This document shows, piece by piece, positions 10,065 to 16,964 of a stretch of 64,000 nucleotides of DNA. The first letter of the stretch is position 1; each line of letters starts with the position of its first letter. This stretch comes from Pseudomonas putida (GTDB lineage Bacteria > Pseudomonadota > Gammaproteobacteria > Pseudomonadales > Pseudomonadaceae): positions 1 to 64,000 of the forward strand of contig NZ_JANHLE010000004.1 in NCBI RefSeq assembly GCF_028682475.1, read 5' to 3'. The notes beneath the pieces were generated by a model, which was given only the letters and a program-made list of their open reading frames with translations, was not told where the DNA came from and did not search any database. The position numbers were made by a program, and so were the translations under genes.

Positions 10065-11627
10065 GTGAGCCAAGCCTTGATCACCGCGCTGCAGAACCCC
10101 GCCCTGTTCCCTCACCCGGTGAAGGAGTTTCAGCTCATCGAGACCCATATCTCCTGGGTACTGCTGACTGGCGACTATGCCTACAAGATCAAGAAGCCGA
10201 TGAATTTCGGCTTCCTCGATTTCACCGAGCTGTCTGGACGCAAGCACTTCTGCAACGAAGAGCTGCGCCTGAACCAGCGCCTGACCGAAGGCCTGTACCT
10301 TGAAGTCCTGCCGATCACCGGCAGTGCCGAAGCGCCGCAACTGGGCGGCGAAGGCGAAGCGATCGAGTACGCGCTGAAAATGCGTCAGTTCCCGCAGAAC
10401 CAGATGCTCAGCACCCTGCAAGCCAACGGTGAACTGAACGCCGAACACATCGACCAGATGGCCCGGCAGATCGCCGAGTTCCACTTGCAGGCACCCAAGG
10501 TTTCGGTGGAGCATCCGCTGGGCACCCCGGACAGCGTCATGGCACCGGTTGAGCAGAACTTCGAGCAGATTCGCCCGTTCCTCAGCGACAAAGCCGACCT
10601 GCAGCAACTCGATGCCCTGCAGGCCTGGGCTCAGGACAGCTTCAAGCGCCTTCACGGCCTGCTCGAAGCACGCAAGGCCGAGGGTTTCATTCGCGAGTGC
10701 CATGGTGACATCCACCTGGGCAACGCCACCCTGATCGACGGCAAGGTGGTGATCTTCGACTGCATCGAGTTCAACGAACCCTTCCGCCTGACTGACGTCT
10801 ATGCCGACGTCGGCTTCCTGGCCATGGACCTTGAAGACCGTGGCCTGAAGTCGCTGTCGCGGCGCTTCATCAGCCAGTACCTGGAGCTGACTGGCGACTA
10901 CGCCGGTCTGGAATTGCTGAATTTCTACAAGGCGTACCGCGCCCTGGTTCGGGCCAAGGTTGCGCTGTTCAGCATGCCGGCCAATGCCGATGCCGTGCAG
11001 CGCGCCACCACCCTGCGCACCTACCGCAATTATGCCAACCTGGCAGAAAGCTATAGCGCCATCCCTTCGCGCTTTCTGGCCATCACCCACGGTGTTTCCG
11101 CCGTCGGCAAGAGCCATGTCGCCATGCGCCTGGTCGATGCCCTGGGCGCGATCCGCCTGCGTTCGGACGTGGAGCGCAAGCGTATGTTCGGTGAACAGCA
11201 GACAGGCGATGTCGGTCAGTTGCAACAAGGCATCTATAACAACGATGCCAGCCAGGCCACCTATGCCCGCCTGCACGATCTGGCCAAAACCATCCTGCGT
11301 GCCGGTTTCCCGGTGGTCATCGACGCGACCTATCTCAAGCAGGCTCAGCGTCAGGTGGCAGCCAGCATTGCCGGCGACACCGGGGTGCCCTTCCTGATCC
11401 TGGACTGCAATGCACCAGACGCGGTCATCGCCAGTTGGCTGGCACAACGTCAGGCCGATCAGAACGACCCGTCGGACGCCACCCTGGAAGTGGTCAAGGC
11501 TCAGCAAGCCAGTCGTGACCCACTCAGCGCTGAAGAACTGCTGCAAAGCAAGCGCGTCGAGACCAATGAAAGCGGCAGTCTCGACCTGTTGGTCAAGCAG
11601 ATCCGTCAGCGTCTGCCAGGGCTCTGA
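10065..11627 (+). CDS. two-domain protein: aminoglycoside-phosphotransferase-like kinase fused to a P-loop ATPase
   Basis: 520 residues. The N-terminal half resembles APH-type small-molecule kinases, with the catalytic loop CHGDIHLGN (H213, D215) and a following metal-binding IFDCIEFN. The C-terminal part has a kinase-like Walker A, GVSAVGKS (343-350), then LRSDVERKRMFG. The fusion is common in Pseudomonas, but its substrate is not known to me; it is unlikely to be a true resistance gene given its core location. It starts at GTG 10065 with AGAAGGA upstream. It stands alone, divergent from mrcB. Confidence 0.85.
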   Translation: MSQALITALQNPALFPHPVKEFQLIETHISWVLLTGDYAYKIKKPMNFGFLDFTELSGRKHFCNEELRLNQRLTEGLYLEVLPITGSAEAPQLGGEGEAIEYALKMRQFPQNQMLSTLQANGELNAEHIDQMARQIAEFHLQAPKVSVEHPLGTPDSVMAPVEQNFEQIRPFLSDKADLQQLDALQAWAQDSFKRLHGLLEARKAEGFIRECHGDIHLGNATLIDGKVVIFDCIEFNEPFRLTDVYADVGFLAMDLEDRGLKSLSRRFISQYLELTGDYAGLELLNFYKAYRALVRAKVALFSMPANADAVQRATTLRTYRNYANLAESYSAIPSRFLAITHGVSAVGKSHVAMRLVDALGAIRLRSDVERKRMFGEQQTGDVGQLQQGIYNNDASQATYARLHDLAKTILRAGFPVVIDATYLKQAQRQVAASIAGDTGVPFLILDCNAPDAVIASWLAQRQADQNDPSDATLEVVKAQQASRDPLSAEELLQSKRVETNESGSLDLLVKQIRQRLPGL

Positions 11628-11686
11628 TGCACCTCAGGACGTGAAGCAGTCGACACTTCACGCCTGATCTCCGGCGCCTCCGCAAT

Positions 11687-11706
11687 GATGGCACTATAGT
11701 GTCATC
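11687..11706. promoter_or_regulatory. 20-bp dyad, candidate operator before the pentapeptide-repeat gene
   Basis: GATGGCACTATAGTGTCATC is palindromic except for one symmetric pair. It ends 25 bases before the next ATG and overlaps a possible -10 (TATAGT). No regulator is recognised. Confidence 0.45.
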
Positions 11707-11731
11707 TAAGTGCACACAAGGAGGCGCCCTC

Positions 11732-12076
11732 ATGAATCAGCCACGGCAACTGGACAGCGCACTGTATGCGCTGGTGCATGACGAACAGATCGCCAGCTTC
11801 AACCGCGAAAAACCCAGGGACGCCAGCATCGACTTTCGCGGTGGCGATTTCCGCGGCCTCGACTTGCGGGAACTGGACACCAGCGGAATCGATTTCACCG
11901 ATGCCTACTTCCGCGCCGCCGATCTGCGCGGCCTTGACCTGCGCCACAATGGACTCGAAGGTGCGAGCCTGTCGCATGCACAGATCTCCGGCACCTACTT
12001 CCCCAGTGAACTGAGCGCCGACGAAATTCTCATGTCGGTCAATTTCGGCACCCGCCTGCGCTATCGCACCCGCTAA
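11732..12076 (+). CDS. pentapeptide-repeat protein
   Basis: 114 residues. The middle contains A(D/N)LXX-type five-residue repeats: FRGGDFRGLDLRELD, then GIDFTDAYFRAADLRGLDLR, enough for a short right-handed quadrilateral beta-helix of about two turns. Function is unknown; some relatives mimic DNA and protect gyrase, but nothing here shows that. The start at 11732 is set by AAGGAGG eight bases upstream. It is monocistronic, with its own terminator and an upstream dyad. Confidence 0.82.
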   Translation: MNQPRQLDSALYALVHDEQIASFNREKPRDASIDFRGGDFRGLDLRELDTSGIDFTDAYFRAADLRGLDLRHNGLEGASLSHAQISGTYFPSELSADEILMSVNFGTRLRYRTR

Positions 12077-12088
12077 TTTACCGTTAAA

Positions 12089-12120
12089 GCCCCGCCTGCC
12101 GTGGCCTGGCGGGGTTCTTT
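12089..12120 (+). terminator. intrinsic terminator of the pentapeptide-repeat gene
   Basis: Stem CCCCGCC (12090-12096) / GGCGGGG (12108-12114) followed by TTCTTT. Confidence 0.8.
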
Positions 12121-12240
12121 CGGCTACTTGTCGGCAGCCCGATGGCAAAACGCCGCGTATTTCCCAAGTGCCGCTACACTGCTCATTGACCTGCCAACGA
12201 TTCCTCCACAAGACCCGTTCAGCCGTCGCAAGGAGGCTTG

Positions 12241-12513
12241 ATGAACGATGAACTCCAGCATCTGAAAAACCTTGGCAAGACTTCCGCGCAGTGGCTGCAT
12301 GCGGTCGGCATCCACAGCGCTTCGGATCTGCGCCGACTGGGGGCGGTGAACGCCTACAAGGCGGTGCGCACCCGGGGCTTCCGGGCCTCGAAGGTGCTGC
12401 TCTACGCGATTGAAGGCGCCTTGCTCGACGTGCATTGGAATGACATTCCGGCCGAGCGCAAGGAGGCCCTGAACCAACAGCTCGATGCAAAAGCCGTTCA
12501 GAAAAATAATTGA
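12241..12513 (+). CDS. TfoX/Sxy C-terminal domain protein
   Basis: 90 residues, matching only the C-terminal helix-hairpin-helix-like domain of TfoX/Sxy (LKNLGKTSAQWLHAVGIHSASDLRRLGAVNAYKAVR). The N-terminal TfoX domain is absent, so this is a stand-alone domain as found in many Pseudomonas. Its role is unknown; a link to competence should not be assumed. The ATG at 12241 follows AAGGAGG closely. It lies immediately upstream of the PrrF small RNA. Confidence 0.78.
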   Translation: MNDELQHLKNLGKTSAQWLHAVGIHSASDLRRLGAVNAYKAVRTRGFRASKVLLYAIEGALLDVHWNDIPAERKEALNQQLDAKAVQKNN

Positions 12514-12532
12514 GAATGTTAAGTAGCGACGG

Positions 12533-12563
12533 TTGACACCGTAATGATAATCGTTATGATTAC
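12533..12563 (+). promoter_or_regulatory. prrF promoter with overlapping Fur box
   Basis: TTGACA (12533-12538), 16-bp spacer and TATGAT (12555-12560). The spacer and -10 are covered by TAATGATAATCGTTATGATT, a close match to the Fur-box consensus, so iron-loaded Fur should repress it. Confidence 0.88.
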
Positions 12564-12566
12564 CAC

Positions 12567-12681
12567 AACTGGTCGCGAGACTGGTTGGGTAAGCTGAAAG
12601 CCCCTGGTTCGGACTCTCAGATTATCTCCTCATCAGGCTAATCACGGTTATTGACCCGGCTCTTTGCCGGGTCTTTTTTTT
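12567..12681 (+). ncRNA. prrF: PrrF iron-responsive small RNA
   Basis: About 115 nt. It contains the conserved PrrF core (around 12612-12648: CTCAGATTATCTCC then CATCAGGCTAATCAC), which pairs with mRNAs of iron-using proteins such as superoxide dismutase and TCA enzymes under iron starvation. It ends in a canonical terminator (ACCCGGC / GCCGGGT, then CTTTTTTTT). The promoter and Fur box immediately upstream fix the 5' end near 12567. A single copy is present here; P. aeruginosa has two in tandem. Confidence 0.92.
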
Positions 12682-12742
12682 GCCCGGAGTTGGTATCGTT
12701 TGATAGCGTCAAACCAACAGTGACTCCAGGTAATTCCCCGCT

Positions 12743-13060
12743 ATGCATTTTCTCTGCTCATCCGACCAATTAGGCGAAGGCCACAGTCGTGGCTTCAGCG
12801 TTGACGACACCGCGGTGTTTGCCGTGCGCCGCGCAGGCCGGGTCTACCTGTACCGCAACCGCTGCCCGCACCGCGGCATCCCGCTGAACTGGGAGCCGGA
12901 TCAGTTTCTCGACAGCAGCGCCAGCCTGATCGCCTGCGGCCGACATGGCGCCCTGTTCCTGATCGAGTCCGGTGAATGCGTGGCCGGCCCCTGCGCCGGA
13001 GAGCAGCTGAGCGCCCTGGACTGCCTTGAAGACACCCAGGGCATCTGGCTCATGGCGTAA
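12743..13060 (+). CDS. small Rieske [2Fe-2S] protein
   Basis: 105 residues with the two cluster-binding motifs CPH ([10 protein letters not shown]) and CGRHG (ACGRHGALF), so a soluble Rieske-type ferredoxin. Partner and substrate are unknown. Its last 11 bases overlap the end of sfsA, which runs in the opposite direction. Confidence 0.87.
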   Translation: MHFLCSSDQLGEGHSRGFSVDDTAVFAVRRAGRVYLYRNRCPHRGIPLNWEPDQFLDSSASLIACGRHGALFLIESGECVAGPCAGEQLSALDCLEDTQGIWLMA

Positions 13061-13763
13061 GCAGTACCGGCAACGCCCGGTCGATGTAGACCTGCTCGCC
13101 ATCGACGCGCGTACCATAAGCCAGCACCTCGACGCCATCGGCCACCGCGGCGCGCAACGCTTGCGCGTAAGCCGCATCGATTTCATCGGCGGGCCGTACG
13201 GCTTCGACAGCGCTGAGATTGACGCAATACAGCTGCACCGCCCGCACGCCTTGGCGGGCCAGCGTCGCCAGTTCACGCAGATGCTTGGCGCCCCGCTGGG
13301 TGACCGCATCGGGAAAAGCCGCAACGGCTGAACCGTCAAAGCCCAGGGTCACGCTCTTGACCTCGACATAGGCCGGCCCATCGGCAAACTCCAGTCGAAA
13401 ATCCACACGGCTGCGCTCCTCGCCGTAGGCCACTTCGCGTTTGAGCCCGGTAAAACCGGCCAGTTCGCTGATGATTCCGGCGCGCAGGGCTTCCTCGACC
13501 AGCGCATTGGCCCGCCCGGTATTCACACAGGCCAGGCGCCCTTGTGGTGTCTCACTGATTTCCCAGGTGCCAGGCAACTTGCGTTTGGGATCATTGGAGC
13601 GACTGAACCAGACCTGCCCACCTTCAACCATGCAATTGAGCATCGAGCCGGTGTTGGGGCAATGGATGGTGATCTGCTCGCCACTGGCCAGTTCGATATC
13701 GGCCAGAAAGCGTTTGTAACGGCGCAGCAGTCGCGCGGTTTCCAGAGGTGGAGAAAAACGCAT
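13050..13763 (-). CDS. sfsA: SfsA family DNA-binding/nuclease-fold protein
   Basis: A 237-residue SfsA (sugar fermentation stimulation protein A). The N-terminal OB-like part ([20 protein letters not shown]) is followed by a restriction-endonuclease-like core with RVDFRLEF and YVEVKSVTL, the acidic-lysine motif of that fold. The biological role is poorly defined. It is translationally coupled to the upstream aminotransferase through TGATG at 13761-13765 and convergent with the Rieske gene. Confidence 0.9.
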   Translation of the reverse strand: MRFSPPLETARLLRRYKRFLADIELASGEQITIHCPNTGSMLNCMVEGGQVWFSRSNDPKRKLPGTWEISETPQGRLACVNTGRANALVEEALRAGIISELAGFTGLKREVAYGEERSRVDFRLEFADGPAYVEVKSVTLGFDGSAVAAFPDAVTQRGAKHLRELATLARQGVRAVQLYCVNLSAVEAVRPADEIDAAYAQALRAAVADGVEVLAYGTRVDGEQVYIDRALPVLLTP

Positions 13764-14935
13764 CAGCCTTGCCAGCTCCGCAGACCACGGGCAATGCGCT
13801 CCACCGCTTCCTGCAGACGAGACAGGCTCTGAGTGTAGGCAAAACGCACATGGTGCCCGGCCTGATAGCGACCGAAGTCCAGGCCCGGGGTGAAGGCGAC
13901 ATGCTCGGTTTCGAGGAAATGCTGGCAGAAAGCGTAGGCATCACCGCCAAAGGCGCTGATATCGGCGTACAGATAAAACGCCCCCTGCGGCTCAACGGCA
14001 ATCTTGAAGCCCAGTTCACGCAACGCTGGCAACAGGAAGTCGCGACGACGGCCGAATTCGGCACGACGTTCTTCCAGAATCGCCAGTGTCTGTGGCTGGA
14101 AACAGGCCAGAGCAGCATGTTGAGCCATGCTCGGGGCGCTGATGTAAAGGTTCTGTGCCAGCTTTTCCAGGTCACTGACCGCGGCCGGTGGCGCTACCAG
14201 CCAGCCAAGGCGCCAACCGGTCATCCCGAAGTATTTGGAAAAACTGTTCAGCACGAAGGCCTGGTCATCGACTTCCAGAACGCTGGCTGCATCCATGCCG
14301 TAGGTCAACCCGTGGTAGATCTCGTCGACTACCAGATGCCCATTGTGAGCGCGGGTTGCCGCAGACAGGCTGGCCAACTCGCTACGCTCGAGCACGGTGC
14401 CGGTCGGGTTGGCCGGGGACGCCACCAGTGCGCCGACGGTGTCCTGATCCCAATAGCGTTCGACCAGATCGGCGGTCAGTTGATAGTTGACCTCGGGGCC
14501 CACCGGTACCAGCTGCGCGCCGCCTTCGACCAAACGCAAAAAGTGCCGGTTGCACGGGTAGCCGGGATCGGCCAGCAGCCAGTGTTTGCCCGGGTCCACC
14601 AGCAAACTGCTGGCCAGCAGCAAGGCGCCGGAGCCGCCCGGGGTGATGAGGATTCGTTCGGGGTCGATGCTCAGGCCATAGCGCTGCTGGTAAAAGCCGG
14701 CAATCGCCTCACGCAGCGCCGGCAAACCCCGCGCCGCGGTGTAGCGGGTATGTCCGGCGGCCAGGGCAGCCTGGCCCGCCTCGACGATCGGCGCGGCGGT
14801 GGTAAAGTCCGGCTCGCCGATTTCCAGGTGAATCACATCACGACCGCTGGCTTGCAGCTCGTTGGCGCGGGCCAGCAGGGCCATGACGTGGAAGGGTTCT
14901 ATGGCGCGGCTGCGCGCACTGTAGGACTGGGCCAT
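13763..14935 (-). CDS. PLP-dependent class I/II aminotransferase
   Basis: 390 residues, fold type I aminotransferase (aspartate/aromatic family). Visible are EIGEPDF near the N-terminus, ASPANPTGT, the cofactor region [10 protein letters not shown], the PLP lysine in [16 protein letters not shown], and the C-terminal substrate arginine in [10 protein letters not shown]. Substrate cannot be set from sequence. The start at 14935 ([15 protein letters not shown]) has GAGAAGG upstream. Confidence 0.9.
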   Translation of the reverse strand: MAQSYSARSRAIEPFHVMALLARANELQASGRDVIHLEIGEPDFTTAAPIVEAGQAALAAGHTRYTAARGLPALREAIAGFYQQRYGLSIDPERILITPGGSGALLLASSLLVDPGKHWLLADPGYPCNRHFLRLVEGGAQLVPVGPEVNYQLTADLVERYWDQDTVGALVASPANPTGTVLERSELASLSAATRAHNGHLVVDEIYHGLTYGMDAASVLEVDDQAFVLNSFSKYFGMTGWRLGWLVAPPAAVSDLEKLAQNLYISAPSMAQHAALACFQPQTLAILEERRAEFGRRRDFLLPALRELGFKIAVEPQGAFYLYADISAFGGDAYAFCQHFLETEHVAFTPGLDFGRYQAGHHVRFAYTQSLSRLQEAVERIARGLRSWQG

Positions 14936-14956
14936 CAACCTTCTCTCAATTAGGTC

Positions 14957-14972
14957 TAGAATGATGATTCTA
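14957..14972. promoter_or_regulatory. 16-bp perfect dyad upstream of the aminotransferase gene
   Basis: TAGAAT-GATG-ATTCTA, centred about 30 bp before the aminotransferase start, in the divergent gap shared with dksA. It could be an operator; no regulator is recognised. Confidence 0.35.
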
Positions 14973-15145
14973 CCCGTGTGCTGAAGCGAACGTGTGGCTA
15001 AACCTGCTGTCAACCACGAAGACACCGGGAGTAGCGCGCCCCGATTCGATCTGGTAAGTTCGGCGGCTCGCAGTCGCAGGGCCGGCGGGCGCCGGAGATG
15101 GAGCAGCCTGCGCAATGGATTAGAAGAGTGAGAGGCGGTCTATTC

Positions 15146-15589
15146 ATGTCCACCCAAGAAAAGCAACAAAGTCAACTCGTTCGCGGCTTCGAACCCTATA
15201 AAGAAACCAAGGGTGAGGAGTACATGGGTGTCCCCATGCGCGCGCACTTCACCAAGCTCCTGCAGAAATGGAAACTGGAGCTGATGCAAGGCGTGGACGC
15301 GACGGTGGACCACATGAAAGACGAGGCAGCCAACTTCCCTGACCCGGCCGATCGCGCCAGCCAGGAAGAAGAGTTCGCCCTGGAGCTGCGTAATCGCGAC
15401 CGCGAACGCAAGCTGATCAAGAAAATCGACAAGACCTTGCAGTTGATCGAAGACGAAGAGTACGGCTGGTGCGAAAGCTGCGGCGTGGAAATCGGTATTC
15501 GTCGTCTGGAAGCCCGTCCGACTGCAGACCTGTGCTACGACTGCAAGACACTGGCGGAAATCAAGGAAAAACAGGTCGGCAAAGCCTGA
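15146..15589 (+). CDS. dksA: RNA polymerase-binding transcription factor DksA
   Basis: 147 residues. DksA enters the RNA polymerase secondary channel and with ppGpp represses rRNA promoters and activates amino-acid promoters. A coiled coil (about 30-105) carries the tip region DPADRASQEEE; a four-cysteine zinc finger follows (CESCG...CYDC). The start at 15146 (MSTQEKQQ) gives the usual length. The same DksA-gluQ order is known in many gamma-proteobacteria. Confidence 0.96.
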   Translation: MSTQEKQQSQLVRGFEPYKETKGEEYMGVPMRAHFTKLLQKWKLELMQGVDATVDHMKDEAANFPDPADRASQEEEFALELRNRDRERKLIKKIDKTLQLIEDEEYGWCESCGVEIGIRRLEARPTADLCYDCKTLAEIKEKQVGKA

Positions 15590-15601
15590 TCTGACCAGAA
15601 C

Positions 15602-15627
15602 GGGGCGCTCAAGGCGCCCCGCTTCAT
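15602..15627 (+). terminator. terminator hairpin after dksA
   Basis: Stem GGGGCGC / GCGCCCC (15602-15620) followed by GCTTCATTT. The T-run is poor, so some read-through into gluQ is likely. Confidence 0.6.
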
Positions 15628-15661
15628 TTATGGCCGTGACGATTGCCCAGTACCTGCATTG

Positions 15662-16555
15662 ATGAGTATGAACAACCCTCGCTACATCGGGCGTTTCGCC
15701 CCTACCCCAAGCGGTTTCCTGCACTTCGGTTCGCTGGTCGCTGCGCTCGCCTCCTGGCTGGATGCCCGCGCGGTTGGCGGCCAGTGGCTGCTGCGCATGG
15801 AAGATATCGACCCGCCCCGCGAAGCCCCCGGTGCTCAGGCAGCAATCCTGCACACCCTGGAAAGCTACGGCCTGGAGTGGGATGGCGAGGTGGTCTACCA
15901 GAGTCAACGCCATAACGCCTACGCCGAGGTGGTCGAGCATCTGTTCCGCCAGGGCCTGGCCTATGCCTGCACCTGCTCGCGCAAGCAACTGGAGGGTTAC
16001 AACGGCATTTACCCCGGTCTGTGCCGCAACCTCGGGCATGCCCAGCAGGATGCGGCCATTCGCCTGCGCGTGCCGGAGCTGACCTACCGCTTCGAAGACC
16101 GCGTTCAGGGCCTTTTCGAACAGCACCTTGGGCGTGAGGTGGGGGATTTCGTCATCCGTCGTCGCGACGGCCTCTATGCCTATCAACTGGCGGTGGTGCT
16201 GGATGATGCCTGGCAAGGGGTGACCGACATCGTGCGCGGCGCCGATCTGCTGGACAACACACCGCGCCAGCTTTACCTGCAGGAACTGCTGGGGCTGTCG
16301 CAGCCGCGTTACCTGCATGTGCCACTGATTACCCAACCCGATGGCCACAAGCTGGGCAAGAGCTACCGTTCCGCGCCGCTGCCCGCCGAACACGCCACGC
16401 CACTGCTGCTGCGAGCCCTGCGCGCCCTGGGACAAACCACCGATGCCAGCATGACGCAAGGCTCCCCGGCCGAAGTGCTGGCGCACGCTGCTTTACACTG
16501 GACCCCTGACGCTATCCCTCGTCGCCTGAGCGTGCCTGAAGCGGACCTTCACTGA
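15662..16555 (+). CDS. gluQ: glutamyl-queuosine tRNA(Asp) synthetase
   Basis: 297 residues, a truncated glutamyl-tRNA synthetase lacking the anticodon-binding domain. It attaches glutamate to queuosine-34 of tRNA(Asp). The class I signatures are visible: RFAPTPSGFLHFGSL (HxGx type) and HKLGKS (KMSKS-like). Zinc ligands lie in ACTCSRKQL and the downstream YNGIYPGLC. ATG 15662 is used; ATG 15668 is possible. Confidence 0.94.
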   Translation: MSMNNPRYIGRFAPTPSGFLHFGSLVAALASWLDARAVGGQWLLRMEDIDPPREAPGAQAAILHTLESYGLEWDGEVVYQSQRHNAYAEVVEHLFRQGLAYACTCSRKQLEGYNGIYPGLCRNLGHAQQDAAIRLRVPELTYRFEDRVQGLFEQHLGREVGDFVIRRRDGLYAYQLAVVLDDAWQGVTDIVRGADLLDNTPRQLYLQELLGLSQPRYLHVPLITQPDGHKLGKSYRSAPLPAEHATPLLLRALRALGQTTDASMTQGSPAEVLAHAALHWTPDAIPRRLSVPEADLH

Positions 16556-16558
16556 TCG

Positions 16559-16630
16559 GGTGGGAGCGGGCTTGCCCCGCGACATGATGCGACTGACAAA
16601 CCGCAATCGCGGGGCAAGCCCGCTCCCACC
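16559..16630. repeat. inverted pair of REP elements (REPIN/BIME)
   Basis: Two perfect 24-bp complementary copies (16559-16582 and 16607-16630), each reading GGTGGGAGCGGGCTTG onward, with a 24-bp spacer, directly after the gluQ stop. The sequence is of the abundant P. putida REP type mobilised by RAYT transposases, and it may also terminate or stabilise the gluQ transcript. Confidence 0.9.
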
Positions 16631-16787
16631 TAGCCAAGCCTGTTACACCAACAAAGCCCAATAAATTCAAATCTTTGGCTAAATGGCTCAAGGACGTTTG
16701 CAGCCGTCAGCCCATCCGTTACCATCGCCGCAGCCATTTGCGCCAATAATAAGTCCAAGCCGCAGCGCCCTAACCTTTGAGGCCAGC

Positions 16788-16964
16788 ATGTATATCTATC
16801 GTTTGGTCCTGCTTCTGGTCGTGGGGATCTATCTGTTCTCCCCGGCCATCATGGACTGGTGGATCGAGCCCACCGGAGCCTGGTATCGCCCTTACCTGCT
16901 CTGGCTGATCCTGATCGTCGTGACCTTTATCCTGCAGAGCCAACGTGATGCCGATGAGCTTTAG
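16788..16964 (+). CDS. cbrX: CbrX, small membrane protein coupled to cbrA
   Basis: 58 residues with two hydrophobic segments (YRLVLLLVVGIYLFSPAIM and YLLWLILIVVTFIL). It overlaps the start of cbrA by 17 bases, so cbrA translation probably depends on ribosomes finishing this frame. A small gene in this position is described in P. putida as cbrX. The start at 16788 follows TTTGAGG at a suitable distance. Confidence 0.82.
   Translation: MYIYRLVLLLVVGIYLFSPAIMDWWIEPTGAWYRPYLLWLILIVVTFILQSQRDADEL

Noticed and set aside
11641..11661. Terminator after the kinase-fusion gene (GTGAAG/CTTCAC)
   Set aside because: Only a 6-bp stem with a 9-base loop and no T-run.
16559..16630. CRISPR-like repeat
   Set aside because: A single inverted pair with no direct repeats or spacers; it is a REP pair.
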